Below, in pieces: positions 52,388 through 60,850 of a stretch of DNA of 64,000 nt. The DNA comes from an uncultured Clostridia bacterium (GTDB lineage Bacteria > Bacillota > Clostridia > Monoglobales > Monoglobaceae): the NCBI GenBank assembly GCA_910580105.1, contig CAJTWN010000007.1, positions 1 through 64,000 on the forward strand, in the 5' to 3' direction. How positions within the stretch are numbered: position 1 is the stretch's first letter; each line of letters opens with the position of its first letter. The notes under the pieces were generated by a model, which searched no databases, was not told the DNA's origin, and saw only the letters and a list, made by a program, of their open reading frames with translations. The translations under genes were made by a program, and so were the position numbers.

Positions 52388-54955
52388 TCATTCTTTTATT
52401 TTTTTCTTTAACCACCGGACGCCTTCCGCAAGCTTGTCTATTCCGATACAAACAAAATAAAATACAACCGGAACAAGAAGACCAAATACAATCAGCAGAA
52501 GCCAGCCGCCGAAGTCCAGAGGATACAATGTGAAAATCCACGGGAATAAGACCATTGCCAGCACAAACACAACCGCAAGTCCTGCCAGCAATACGATGCG
52601 GAACCAATTGAACGGTTTGCAGATACGATAAAGCATACCAAACCCTACAAGCCCAATCAAAACCGTCGAAACCGTCGATTTCACTTCCATACTGACCGGA
52701 TAAGCCATTGAGAATAAGACCACACCCATGACAATCAGAAGATCGGTAACCGCCGCCGGCAACGCCCGGAACAGTACATTACGCAAAAACTTTCCTTTGA
52801 CCCTTTCTTCGTTTGGCTCCAAAGCCAGAAAGAATGCGGGTATCCCGATGGTTACACCGCTTATCAAAGAAACCTGCGAGGGCGTCAGCGGATAAGCAAA
52901 CACCACAAAAATAGAAATCAGGGACAATACAAACGAAAAAATATTTTTAACCAAAAATAGTGACGCAGACAACTCCAAATTGTTGATAACCTGCCGTCCC
53001 TCCGCCACAACCGAGGGCATAGAAGCAAAATTGGAATTCATCAGCACCAGATTGGAAACCTGACAGGCAACATCACTGCCGGATGCCATTGCTATGCTGC
53101 AATCCGCTTCCTTTAAAGCAAGAACATCATTGACACCATCACCCGTCATTGCAACCGTGTGTTTTGCCTGCTTCAGAATCTGCACCAACCGGCGCTTCTG
53201 TTCAGGTTTTACACGTCCGAATACCGTATAATTCAAAGCGGCTTCACACAATTCTTCATCACTGCTCAACTTTGATAAATCAATTGCCTTCTCTGCATCC
53301 GGAATTCCCGCCTCTTCTGCCGCAGCTGCAACTGTAAGCGGATTATCCCCGGAAATCACTTTGATGGTTACTCCCTGCTGCGTAAAATAACCGAAAGTCT
53401 CCTTTGCCTCTGAACGAATCGGATTGCCCAATAGTACCAGACCAAGGGGGATTGTCTTTCCATAAGGCGGACGCAGATTTTCCGTACCTGCAAATAAAAG
53501 CACGCGGTTTCCTTTTTTCGAGTAATCTTCAATCCGCTCCTGGAAACGAACATACTGATCTCCCAAAATGAATTCCGGTGCGCCAAGGATATATTTTTCG
53601 CCGCCCATAAACGCTGCCGCACTGGTTTTAACCTCCGAAGAAAAGGGGGCAACTTCTTCTGCTTTCCTGATGTTTTCCGATGAAAAATAAGCTTTCAGCG
53701 TTTCCATTGTGACATTATCCGCCGACATATTGCCAACAAAATCCGCAAGAAGACGCTCTAGTTCTTCCCTGTCTTTTCCGCTTTCTTCGAAAGGAACAAC
53801 TGCACGGAACTGCATCTTATCTTCTGTAATCGTTCCCGTCTTATCCACGCACAGCACATCAACCCTGGCCAGTGTTTCAATACATTTCAGGTCATGTACC
53901 AGCGTTTCTTTTTTCGCCAGTTTGACAACACTCACCGCAAGAGCAACATTGGCAAGCAGATATAACCCTTCCGGTATCATTCCAACAAGGGCAGCCGTTG
54001 TTGTTTCAATATTGAGCTTTGTTGCCAGATTCAACAGATGCTTTTGCTGGAAAAACAAAGCAAACCCCAGCGGGATAATCAAAACACCAATCACCTGAAC
54101 CAGCCGGTTTAATGAACGCATCATTCCCGGCGGTTGTTTTTTATGTTCTTTTTTGGCATCCAACGTAAGCTTTGAAACAAAAGATTCCGCGCCAACCTTT
54201 TCAAGACGTGCAAAACATTTACCGGAAACAATAAAACTCCCGGACAGCAGTTCATCCCCTGCATGTTTAATTATTTCATCCGATTCACCGGTGACCAGGG
54301 ATTCATTGACCTGCACCTCTCCGGATATAACCACCGCATCGGCACAAATCTGATTACCTGCCGAAAAAATGACTACATCATCTTTCACCAACTTCTCCGT
54401 CCGAATGGTAACTTCCTCTCCGTTTCGCATTACGGCCGCACGGGGCTGTGACATCAGCGTCAATTTGTCCAATGTCCGTTTTGAATTAATTTCCTGCACA
54501 ATACCTATCGCTGTATTGACCGCAACAACACCCAAAAAAGTCAAATTATTAAACGAACCCACACAAATCAGACCAATGGACAAGATAAAAAAGATAATAT
54601 TAAAATAGGTAAATATATTGGACAGTACAATCTGCCTTACCGATTTGGTCGGTGATTCCACAGGTGTATTTACCAACCCCTGCTTCATCCGGTCCTGCAC
54701 ATCTTCCGAAGTAAGACCCCCCAGGATTTTTTCAGTTTCCTCTTCTGCAAAAGGCTGCATCCCCTCTGTCAGATAGGCGTCATCAGAAATCTTTTCATCT
54801 GCTTTTTCGGACATTTCTGATTTCATCGGTTTTTTCAGGCTTTCCACCGGCAGCGGCAAGGTCTGCCCTTCCGTTTCCTCTCCCGGCTTACCGGCAGGAA
54901 TCGGCTGTGTTTCACCTATCAACTGTGTTTCGTCATTCTTATGATATTCCTTCAC
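52388..54955 (-). CDS. P-type cation-transporting ATPase (CtpE-like)
   Basis: The 855-residue pump has the phosphorylation site DKTGTIT (Asp371), the actuator TGES, and the hinge GDGVNDVLALKEAD, with about ten membrane helices. It is a P2-like ATPase; overall look and C-terminal helices recall the CtpE calcium-type pumps, but the ion is not certain. The first about 85 residues are a disordered, acidic tail with ETQLIGETQPIP and other Thr-rich spots. The GTG at 54955 is chosen because residues upstream of it run into the neighbouring gene; AGAAGG lies before it. Confidence 0.85.
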   Translation of the reverse strand: MKEYHKNDETQLIGETQPIPAGKPGEETEGQTLPLPVESLKKPMKSEMSEKADEKISDDAYLTEGMQPFAEEETEKILGGLTSEDVQDRMKQGLVNTPVESPTKSVRQIVLSNIFTYFNIIFFILSIGLICVGSFNNLTFLGVVAVNTAIGIVQEINSKRTLDKLTLMSQPRAAVMRNGEEVTIRTEKLVKDDVVIFSAGNQICADAVVISGEVQVNESLVTGESDEIIKHAGDELLSGSFIVSGKCFARLEKVGAESFVSKLTLDAKKEHKKQPPGMMRSLNRLVQVIGVLIIPLGFALFFQQKHLLNLATKLNIETTTAALVGMIPEGLYLLANVALAVSVVKLAKKETLVHDLKCIETLARVDVLCVDKTGTITEDKMQFRAVVPFEESGKDREELERLLADFVGNMSADNVTMETLKAYFSSENIRKAEEVAPFSSEVKTSAAAFMGGEKYILGAPEFILGDQYVRFQERIEDYSKKGNRVLLFAGTENLRPPYGKTIPLGLVLLGNPIRSEAKETFGYFTQQGVTIKVISGDNPLTVAAAAEEAGIPDAEKAIDLSKLSSDEELCEAALNYTVFGRVKPEQKRRLVQILKQAKHTVAMTGDGVNDVLALKEADCSIAMASGSDVACQVSNLVLMNSNFASMPSVVAEGRQVINNLELSASLFLVKNIFSFVLSLISIFVVFAYPLTPSQVSLISGVTIGIPAFFLALEPNEERVKGKFLRNVLFRALPAAVTDLLIVMGVVLFSMAYPVSMEVKSTVSTVLIGLVGFGMLYRICKPFNWFRIVLLAGLAVVFVLAMVLFPWIFTLYPLDFGGWLLLIVFGLLVPVVFYFVCIGIDKLAEGVRWLKKKIKE

Positions 54956-54977
54956 ACTTTTCCTTCTTTCCCTTTTG

Positions 54978-55679
54978 CTATTTATCAAACAGCAGACAAT
55001 CAAACAAGCTGTCCGCAAACAATGCGTGCATTTCGCGGGTAGGATGATTAATATAATTGGCAAGCAGTGCAGTTGTATCAACCCCGCAAGCCGAAAGCTG
55101 CTTCCACTTATCGTAACAATTGCATAACGGTATCTGCATTTCCCTGCAAAGATCTTCCGCATCAGCCATCATTTCATCCATTTCACCATTGTTCTGCCGT
55201 TTCATGGTCACCAAAGCATAATCACGCAGGGACTGTGGCTGAATACGGTCATCCAACCGAGTGTTCATCATATTTGGTGTCATAAAGATAACCCGAATAT
55301 TCTCTTGCTGCAAACGTTTAAATATACCGCGCAAACTGGGAATATAGGCATTCCGCCCTTCTCCCCCGTCATTCAGTCCAAAACAGACAATCACAAGATC
55401 CGGCTGATAAACCAGCACATCCTTCTCCAAACGCAAAAGCCCTTCCTCTGCACGGGTTCCCCCTATGCCTGCATTGATGATCTCCAATGTGAGTTCAGGA
55501 AAAACACCGAGAAGTTTTTTTCGTAAAATTTGATGATAGGCAGCCTCGGGATCCTTTGCTGTATGTATATCTTCATCCACCAAACCGAAACAACCTTCGG
55601 TTACACTATCTCCCAATGCCACAATCCTCACGGTTCGATTTTCACTTTCACAATCTGCCAAAAACTTTCCAAATTTCAT
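54978..55679 (-). CDS. SGNH/GDSL-family hydrolase
   Basis: The 233-residue protein has GDSVTEG (Ser25), a block II glycine in NAGIGGTRAEEG, block III FGLNDGG and the C-terminal NHPTREMH. It lacks a signal peptide. It is an esterase or lipase of unknown substrate, not close to the SGNH protein at 29082. The ATG at 55679 follows AAGAGGTG. It lies 22 bases upstream of the ATPase gene and may be cotranscribed with it. Confidence 0.8.
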   Translation of the reverse strand: MKFGKFLADCESENRTVRIVALGDSVTEGCFGLVDEDIHTAKDPEAAYHQILRKKLLGVFPELTLEIINAGIGGTRAEEGLLRLEKDVLVYQPDLVIVCFGLNDGGEGRNAYIPSLRGIFKRLQQENIRVIFMTPNMMNTRLDDRIQPQSLRDYALVTMKRQNNGEMDEMMADAEDLCREMQIPLCNCYDKWKQLSACGVDTTALLANYINHPTREMHALFADSLFDCLLFDK

Positions 55680-55735
55680 GTTTTCACCTCTTTTACCACA
55701 CAGCATACCACAGCAATTCCTCCCTGTCAAATACA

Positions 55736-55770
55736 AAAAAGAGCCCATGGTATCACCATTGACTCTTTCT
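55736..55770 (-). terminator. Terminator after the transaldolase gene
   Basis: On the minus strand AGAGTCAATGGT and ACCATGGGCTCT form a stem followed by TTTTTTGT, directly after the transaldolase stop. Confidence 0.8.
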
Positions 55771-55773
55771 GAT

Positions 55774-56427
55774 TTATTTTCCGGAAACTGCTTCCCAATC
55801 TTTTAAAAATCGCTCAATTCCCGCATCGGTAAGCGGATGCTTCGTCATTTGCATCAAAATTTTATAGGGAACAGTCGCGATATGTGCGCCAACACGTGCT
55901 GCTTCAATCACATGGATCGGGTTGCGGATACTTGCGGCAATAATTTGGGTTTCAATGACGTGCATATCAAAAATTTCCACAATCTGCTGTACCACATCCA
56001 AACCATTCAAGCCAATGTCATCCAGCCTTCCCAAAAACGGACTGACATAAGACGCCCCTGCCCGTGCCGCAAGAAGTGCCTGCGCCGCAGAAAAAATCAA
56101 CGTTACATTGGTTTTAATCCCCTTAGAGGATAAAACATGAACGGCTTTTAATCCCTCCTCCGTCATTGGTATTTTAATGGTCAAATTGGGATTCTGAATT
56201 TTTGCAACCAGCTCCTCCGCCTCTTTTATCATACCATCTGCAGCCGGACTTATTACTTCCGCACTGATGGAACCATCCACAATCTCTGTTATTTCTTTGA
56301 CTACGGTGATAAAATCACGGCCTTCCTTTGCAATTAAAGAAGGGTTGGTTGTCACTCCGGAGAGAATCCCCATCGCATTTGCCGTCCTGATTTCATCCAC
56401 ATTGGCTGTGTCAATAAATAATTTCAT
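55774..56427 (-). CDS. TalC-type transaldolase
   Basis: The 217-residue barrel forms a Schiff base on Lys85 in TIKIPMTEEG. The family includes fructose-6-phosphate aldolase and small transaldolases. At the position that is Gln59 in E. coli FSA, this protein has a glutamate (Glu57 in SAEVIS), as in transaldolases, so transaldolase activity is more likely than aldolase. It connects the pentose phosphate pathway and glycolysis in the cytoplasm. Confidence 0.88.
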   Translation of the reverse strand: MKLFIDTANVDEIRTANAMGILSGVTTNPSLIAKEGRDFITVVKEITEIVDGSISAEVISPAADGMIKEAEELVAKIQNPNLTIKIPMTEEGLKAVHVLSSKGIKTNVTLIFSAAQALLAARAGASYVSPFLGRLDDIGLNGLDVVQQIVEIFDMHVIETQIIAASIRNPIHVIEAARVGAHIATVPYKILMQMTKHPLTDAGIERFLKDWEAVSGK

Positions 56428-56477
56428 TTTACTCCCTCCTGACCTATTTTTATATCTATATTTAATTCCGCCAGTTT

Positions 56478-57848
56478 TTAATTTTCGTTTTTATAGTTTT
56501 CAATGACCTTCCGCATGGTTTCTATTGCAGGGCCGCCAATTAATTTTCTTTGATTCACACAGGTCTCAAGGGAAATCGCTTCGTAAATATCTTCTTTAAA
56601 CAATGGAGAAAATGTCAGGAATTCTTCCATCGAAAGCGCATCAATCACCGTATCCTTTTCAATACAATACGCAACCATCCGCCCAACAACTGCATGTGCA
56701 TCCCGAAACGGAAGGCCATTTTTCACCAGATAATCAGCAACATCTGTGGCATTTGTAAAACCACCTTTCGCTCCCTTCAGCATTGCATCCCGCTTTACCG
56801 TCATGGTTGTCAGCATATTGGCAAAAACAGGCAGGCACATCTTGACGGTATCTACCGCATCAAAAATCTGCTCTTTATCTTCCTGCATGTCTTTGTTATA
56901 AGCAAGGGGAAGCCCTTTCATTACCGTCAAAAGTCCCATCAAAGAACCAAAAACCCGGCCCGTCTTTCCACGGGCAAGTTCAGCAACATCCGGATTCTTC
57001 TTCTGCGGCATGATACTGGAGCCTGTACTGTAAGCATCATCCAATTCAATAAAAGAAAATTCATGGGAACTCCAGAGAATTATTTCTTCGGCCAGACGGC
57101 TGAGGTGCATCATCAGTGCTGAAAGGTCAAAGGCCAGCTCACAGACAAAATCTCTATCCGAAACCCCATCCAGACTATTCACTGTAATACTTTCAAATCC
57201 CAGCTTTTCAGCAACAAAATTCCGATCCAGCGGATAGGTGGTCCCCGCAAGAGCACCGCTGCCAAGCGGCATAGAATTCAAACGTTTTCGACAGTCCAAA
57301 AGCCGTTCTTTATCCCGTTTAAACATTTCATAATAGGCCATCAGATGATGGGCCAGCGTAATTGGCTGTGCCTTTTGAAGATGGGTATAACCCGGCATAA
57401 TGGTATCCAAATTCTTTTCTGCCACCAAAAGCAGCGCCTGCTTAATTTTTTCTGCGTCCAAAACCAGATTGTCTATTTCATCCCGAAGGTACAGCCGTAT
57501 ATCCAGCGCCACCTGATCGTTTCTGCTTCTTCCGGTATGCAGACGTTTTCCCACATCACCAATCCGTTCAATCAATATGGTTTCAATATTCATATGAATA
57601 TCTTCCGCATCTATCATAAATTCCACTTTACCTGCTTCTATGTCCGCTTTTATTTCTCCCAGTGTTTTTACAATCAGCTGTGCATCTTCTTTTGGAATAA
57701 TTCCCTGCCGTCCAAGCATTTCGGCATGTGCCTGGCTTCCTTGTATATCCTGGGCATACATCCTCGCATCAAAACGGATGGACGAATTAAAGTCATCCAC
57801 CAGCGCATCCGTTAATTTCGAGAATCTTCCACCCCAAAGTTTTGCCAT
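56478..57848 (-). CDS. argH: Argininosuccinate lyase ArgH
   Basis: The 456-residue enzyme splits argininosuccinate to arginine and fumarate. Seen are LWGGRFSK at the start, HTGRSRNDQVALD, TYLQKAQP-like YTHLQKAQPIT and the family signature GSSIMPQKKNPDVAEL. It lies 86 bases downstream of argG, with a GC-rich hairpin between the two. Confidence 0.96.
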   Translation of the reverse strand: MAKLWGGRFSKLTDALVDDFNSSIRFDARMYAQDIQGSQAHAEMLGRQGIIPKEDAQLIVKTLGEIKADIEAGKVEFMIDAEDIHMNIETILIERIGDVGKRLHTGRSRNDQVALDIRLYLRDEIDNLVLDAEKIKQALLLVAEKNLDTIMPGYTHLQKAQPITLAHHLMAYYEMFKRDKERLLDCRKRLNSMPLGSGALAGTTYPLDRNFVAEKLGFESITVNSLDGVSDRDFVCELAFDLSALMMHLSRLAEEIILWSSHEFSFIELDDAYSTGSSIMPQKKNPDVAELARGKTGRVFGSLMGLLTVMKGLPLAYNKDMQEDKEQIFDAVDTVKMCLPVFANMLTTMTVKRDAMLKGAKGGFTNATDVADYLVKNGLPFRDAHAVVGRMVAYCIEKDTVIDALSMEEFLTFSPLFKEDIYEAISLETCVNQRKLIGGPAIETMRKVIENYKNEN

Positions 57849-57879
57849 AATTATTATCCTCCGTAATAATATCTGTATG

Positions 57880-57928
57880 AAAACAGCCGTGCACCGGCGT
57901 ATTACACGCCCGCCGCACGGCCAGTTTT
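57880..57928 (-). terminator. Intercistronic hairpin between argG and argH
   Basis: Arms AAAAC-GCCGTGC and GCACGGC-GTTTT form a long stem with further CGGCG/CGCCG pairing inside. On the minus strand it is followed by TTTTCATAC, so it could be a partial terminator or an mRNA-stabilising stem that sets the argG/argH ratio. Confidence 0.5.
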
Positions 57929-57934
57929 CAGGAT

Positions 57935-59149
57935 TTATTTCTCATTCTTTTTGTTCATCATCGCTCTGACTTTCAGCGGCAGACCAAACAGGTTGATAAA
58001 CCCTTCACTGTCCTTATGACTATAGAGTTCATGACTGTCCCCAAAGCTTGCAATATCTTCATTATAAAGAGAATAAGGTGATGTTGCACCTGCTGCAGAA
58101 ATACTTCCCTTATACAGTTTTAATTTTACTTCACCGGTAACTGTTTCTTCCATCTTATCGACCATAGCGGACAAAGATTCGCGCAGCGGTGTATACCATT
58201 TGCCGTCATAAACCAATTCACTGAACTTAATTGCTGCCTGACGTTTAAACGCCTGGGTATCCCGGTCAAGGCACAGGAATTCCAGTTCCTGAATCGCATA
58301 ATACAATATGGTACCGCCCGGTGTCTCATAAACACCTCTGGATTTCATACCAACCAACCGGTCTTCAACAATATCCGCAATGCCAATACCATAAGCGCCG
58401 CCGATTTCATTCAATTTTTCAACCAATGGCCGCGGCGCCAATTTTTCACCATCAACCGAAACAGGAACACCTTTTTCAAAACCGATGGTCACATATTTGG
58501 GCGTATCAGGTGCCTTTTCCGGCGGAACGGTCAGCTTCAGAAGGCTGTCGAGCTGCGGCTCGTTTGCCGGGTCTTCCAAATCCATTCCCTCATGGCTGAT
58601 GTGCCAGATGTTCCGGTCTCTGGAATACAAATCTTTTTTAGTCACCGGGACTTCAATTCCATGCGCCTCTGCATAATCCACCGCATCTTCACGTGATTTA
58701 ATATCCCAAATTCTCCAGGGTGCAATAATTTTTAAATGTGGTGCAAGCGCCTTGATGGTAAGTTCGAAACGAACCTGGTCATTCCCCTTACCTGTTGCAC
58801 CATGGCAGATAGCAACTGCCCCCTCTTTTTCTGCAACCTCAACCAGTTTTCTGGCAATAATCGGACGTGCATGGGATGTACCAAGCAGGTATTTGCCTTC
58901 ATAAACTGCGCCGGCTTTCAGTGTAGGGAAGATAAAGTCTTCAACATATTCATCCCGCAGATCTGCAATATATACTTTTGAGGCGCCGCTGGCCTTTGCT
59001 CTCTCTTCCAGGCCATCTGTCTCTTTTCCCTGGCCAACATCGCCGCACACCGCAATTACTTCATATCCATAGTTCTCAATCAGCCAGGAAATGATAATCG
59101 ATGTATCGAGTCCGCCTGAATAAGCGAGGACAACTTTTTCTTTTGCCAT
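57935..59149 (-). CDS. argG: Argininosuccinate synthase ArgG
   Basis: The 404-residue enzyme joins citrulline and aspartate with ATP. The ATP-pyrophosphatase loop YSGGLDTS is at residues 10-17; CHGATGKGNDQVRFE and SRGVYETPGGTIL are also present. The ATG at 59149 follows GGAGGTTTTTAC; the frame's upstream extension lacks support. First gene of argG-argH. Confidence 0.96.
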   Translation of the reverse strand: MAKEKVVLAYSGGLDTSIIISWLIENYGYEVIAVCGDVGQGKETDGLEERAKASGASKVYIADLRDEYVEDFIFPTLKAGAVYEGKYLLGTSHARPIIARKLVEVAEKEGAVAICHGATGKGNDQVRFELTIKALAPHLKIIAPWRIWDIKSREDAVDYAEAHGIEVPVTKKDLYSRDRNIWHISHEGMDLEDPANEPQLDSLLKLTVPPEKAPDTPKYVTIGFEKGVPVSVDGEKLAPRPLVEKLNEIGGAYGIGIADIVEDRLVGMKSRGVYETPGGTILYYAIQELEFLCLDRDTQAFKRQAAIKFSELVYDGKWYTPLRESLSAMVDKMEETVTGEVKLKLYKGSISAAGATSPYSLYNEDIASFGDSHELYSHKDSEGFINLFGLPLKVRAMMNKKNEK

Positions 59150-59195
59150 TGTAAAAACCTCCAATATATGTTATACTTTAAATTAATATCAATTT

Positions 59196-59224
59196 ATTAT
59201 ATAATAGCCAATGTCTTTTTGCAA
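59196..59224 (-). promoter_or_regulatory. Promoter of argG-argH
   Basis: On the minus strand TTGCAA (59219-59224), 17 bases, TATAAT (59196-59201). The 46-base leader is AT-rich with ATTATA and TTTAAA pieces that may contain an ArgR box, but I cannot define one. Confidence 0.75.
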
Positions 59225-59315
59225 GGGCTATCCCAGGATTTTTTTAACAAAATTACAGAAATTGTGCATAAGAATCCAAACAAAATCACGAAAATCAGAA
59301 ATATGGAGAAAAAAG

Positions 59316-59804
59316 ATGAGAATTTTAGGTATTGACCCAGGTTATGCCATCGTCGGTTACGGTGTCATAGAATATGAAGGAAACAAGTTTAAGGTAATTG
59401 AATATGGCGCCATTACCACCAACGCAGGGGAGGATATGTTTGAACGTTTTAAATCCATACATGATGATTTAAATGATTTGATTGAACGTACCAAACCTGA
59501 TTTTATGGCTATAGAAGAACTATTTTTTAACAGCAACCAAAAGACCGCCATTAATGTTGCGCAGGCAAGAGGTGTTCTTTTGCTCTCCGCCCTGAACCAT
59601 GGCGTCCGTATCTTTGAATATACGCCTCTTCAGGTCAAACAAGCCGTGGTAGGTTATGGCCGGGCAGAAAAACAACAGGTACAGCAACTGGTCAAAATGC
59701 TTTTGAACCTTGAAAAGGTTCCCAAACCGGATGACACCGCCGATGCTCTTGCCATTGCAGTATGTCATGCACATTCTTATAACCCGCGGCGTATGGCGCT
59801 TTGA
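59316..59804 (+). CDS. ruvC: Holliday junction resolvase RuvC
   Basis: The 162-residue nuclease cuts Holliday junctions. Catalytic acids are seen as Asp7 in GIDPG, the glutamate in AIEELFFNSN, and the aspartates in DDTADALAIAVCHA. The ATG at 59316 follows GGAGAAAAA; a longer upstream frame from 59211 lacks homology. ruvA and ruvB do not follow here; the gene is terminated alone. Confidence 0.95.
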   Translation: MRILGIDPGYAIVGYGVIEYEGNKFKVIEYGAITTNAGEDMFERFKSIHDDLNDLIERTKPDFMAIEELFFNSNQKTAINVAQARGVLLLSALNHGVRIFEYTPLQVKQAVVGYGRAEKQQVQQLVKMLLNLEKVPKPDDTADALAIAVCHAHSYNPRRMAL

Positions 59805-59842
59805 AGAAATTTGTTCATTCTATTCATCATTTTATTCAGCAA

Positions 59843-59877
59843 AAAACACCTTTCATACGAAAGGTGTTTTTTTAAGA
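59843..59877 (+). terminator. Terminator of ruvC
   Basis: AAAACACCTTTC and GAAAGGTGTTTT with a 4-base loop followed by TTT. Confidence 0.85.
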
Positions 59878-59989
59878 ATACCCCAACCATATATTATCTC
59901 TGTGCGTCTGCCATATTCATTCACCGAATGAACGCAAACATATAAGTTTAAAGGTCTGCAAAATGTTTTATTGATTCACAATACACATC

Positions 59990-60514
59990 TCATAAACCAA
60001 TTTTTACACGTAACTTCATAACAACCGGAATCAATATCGCTGAAGCCAAAACACTCATCAACCATTGTACCGGTGAAGAAATAAAAACAACCAATGCCGC
60101 TTCCATGCCAAGCAGTGGAATTTCGCCAAGAAAATATCCAAATACCACAATCAGCAGCGCAGCCAATCCACCGAATACAAAACGCACTGCCGAAATATGC
60201 TGATACAGAATTTTACCAATACAATACCCCATAAGCCCCTTCACAATAAAAGTTAAAGGCGCAAAAATTGCGTATCCGGAAATTAAATCCGCCAAAGCGT
60301 GGCCGACAGCGCCCACAACAGCCCCTGCAAGGGGTCCCATAAAGACGGAGGCCAAATAAATAATGCTATCTCCAAAATGGACATATCCGCCCGTTGGCGT
60401 TTTTATCTGCGGAAATATGGTAAGTACAGTGGCCAACGCAATGAATAAAGCCACCCGAACAAACCAGCGGACATCCATCTTTGGGTGTAAATTATTGTTT
60501 GTCAAATTCTTCAT
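59990..60514 (-). CDS. ECF transporter substrate-binding (S) component
   Basis: The 174-residue membrane protein has about five or six helices and the S-component pattern: a first helix VALFIALATVLTIFP, then TPTGGYVHFGDSIIYLAS, GALVGAVGHALAD-like GAVVGAVGHALADLISGY and PLTFIVKGLMGY. Such proteins capture a vitamin and join a shared EcfA-EcfT energising module. The vitamin cannot be told from the sequence. The ATG at 60514 has GGAG about 9 bases upstream. Confidence 0.82.
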   Translation of the reverse strand: MKNLTNNNLHPKMDVRWFVRVALFIALATVLTIFPQIKTPTGGYVHFGDSIIYLASVFMGPLAGAVVGAVGHALADLISGYAIFAPLTFIVKGLMGYCIGKILYQHISAVRFVFGGLAALLIVVFGYFLGEIPLLGMEAALVVFISSPVQWLMSVLASAILIPVVMKLRVKIGL

Positions 60515-60600
60515 CTGCCTCATCTCCAAGTTTTTTATAGAAGCATAGCATAAAATAAAATTCCTGTCAAATGATGGCACAATCACAAAGGCTTTGGCAA

Positions 60601-60840
60601 TTACCCTCTGAGGCGTCGATGCCGAAAAGACGTAAACAAAGCCTCCCATGTGGCAAAGTCTGCGGCACCGGATACTTCCAGCCCCAGTCTATTCTGTGCA
60701 AATCGTACTGCGGCTACTGTCTCAGGTCCAAAAATCCCATCCGGATTGATCAGCGGCGCCCCTTCCTCAACTCTGGAAAAGTCCCGCAAAAAAGTTTGTA
60801 ATTCCCAAATATTATTTTGTTCATCATAAATATTTGTCAT
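60601..60840 (-). CDS. Small peptidoglycan-binding-domain protein
   Basis: The 79-residue protein is a single peptidoglycan-binding-domain repeat (PDGIFGPETVAAVRFAQN, ATWEALF). Its ATG follows GGAGGGATGAT and it lies 10 bases after the stop of the larger peptidoglycan-binding gene, so it is an operon partner. The longer frame starting at 61044 overlaps that gene and is not used. Confidence 0.75.
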   Translation of the reverse strand: MTNIYDEQNNIWELQTFLRDFSRVEEGAPLINPDGIFGPETVAAVRFAQNRLGLEVSGAADFATWEALFTSFRHRRLRG

Positions 60841-60850
60841 ATCATCCCTC

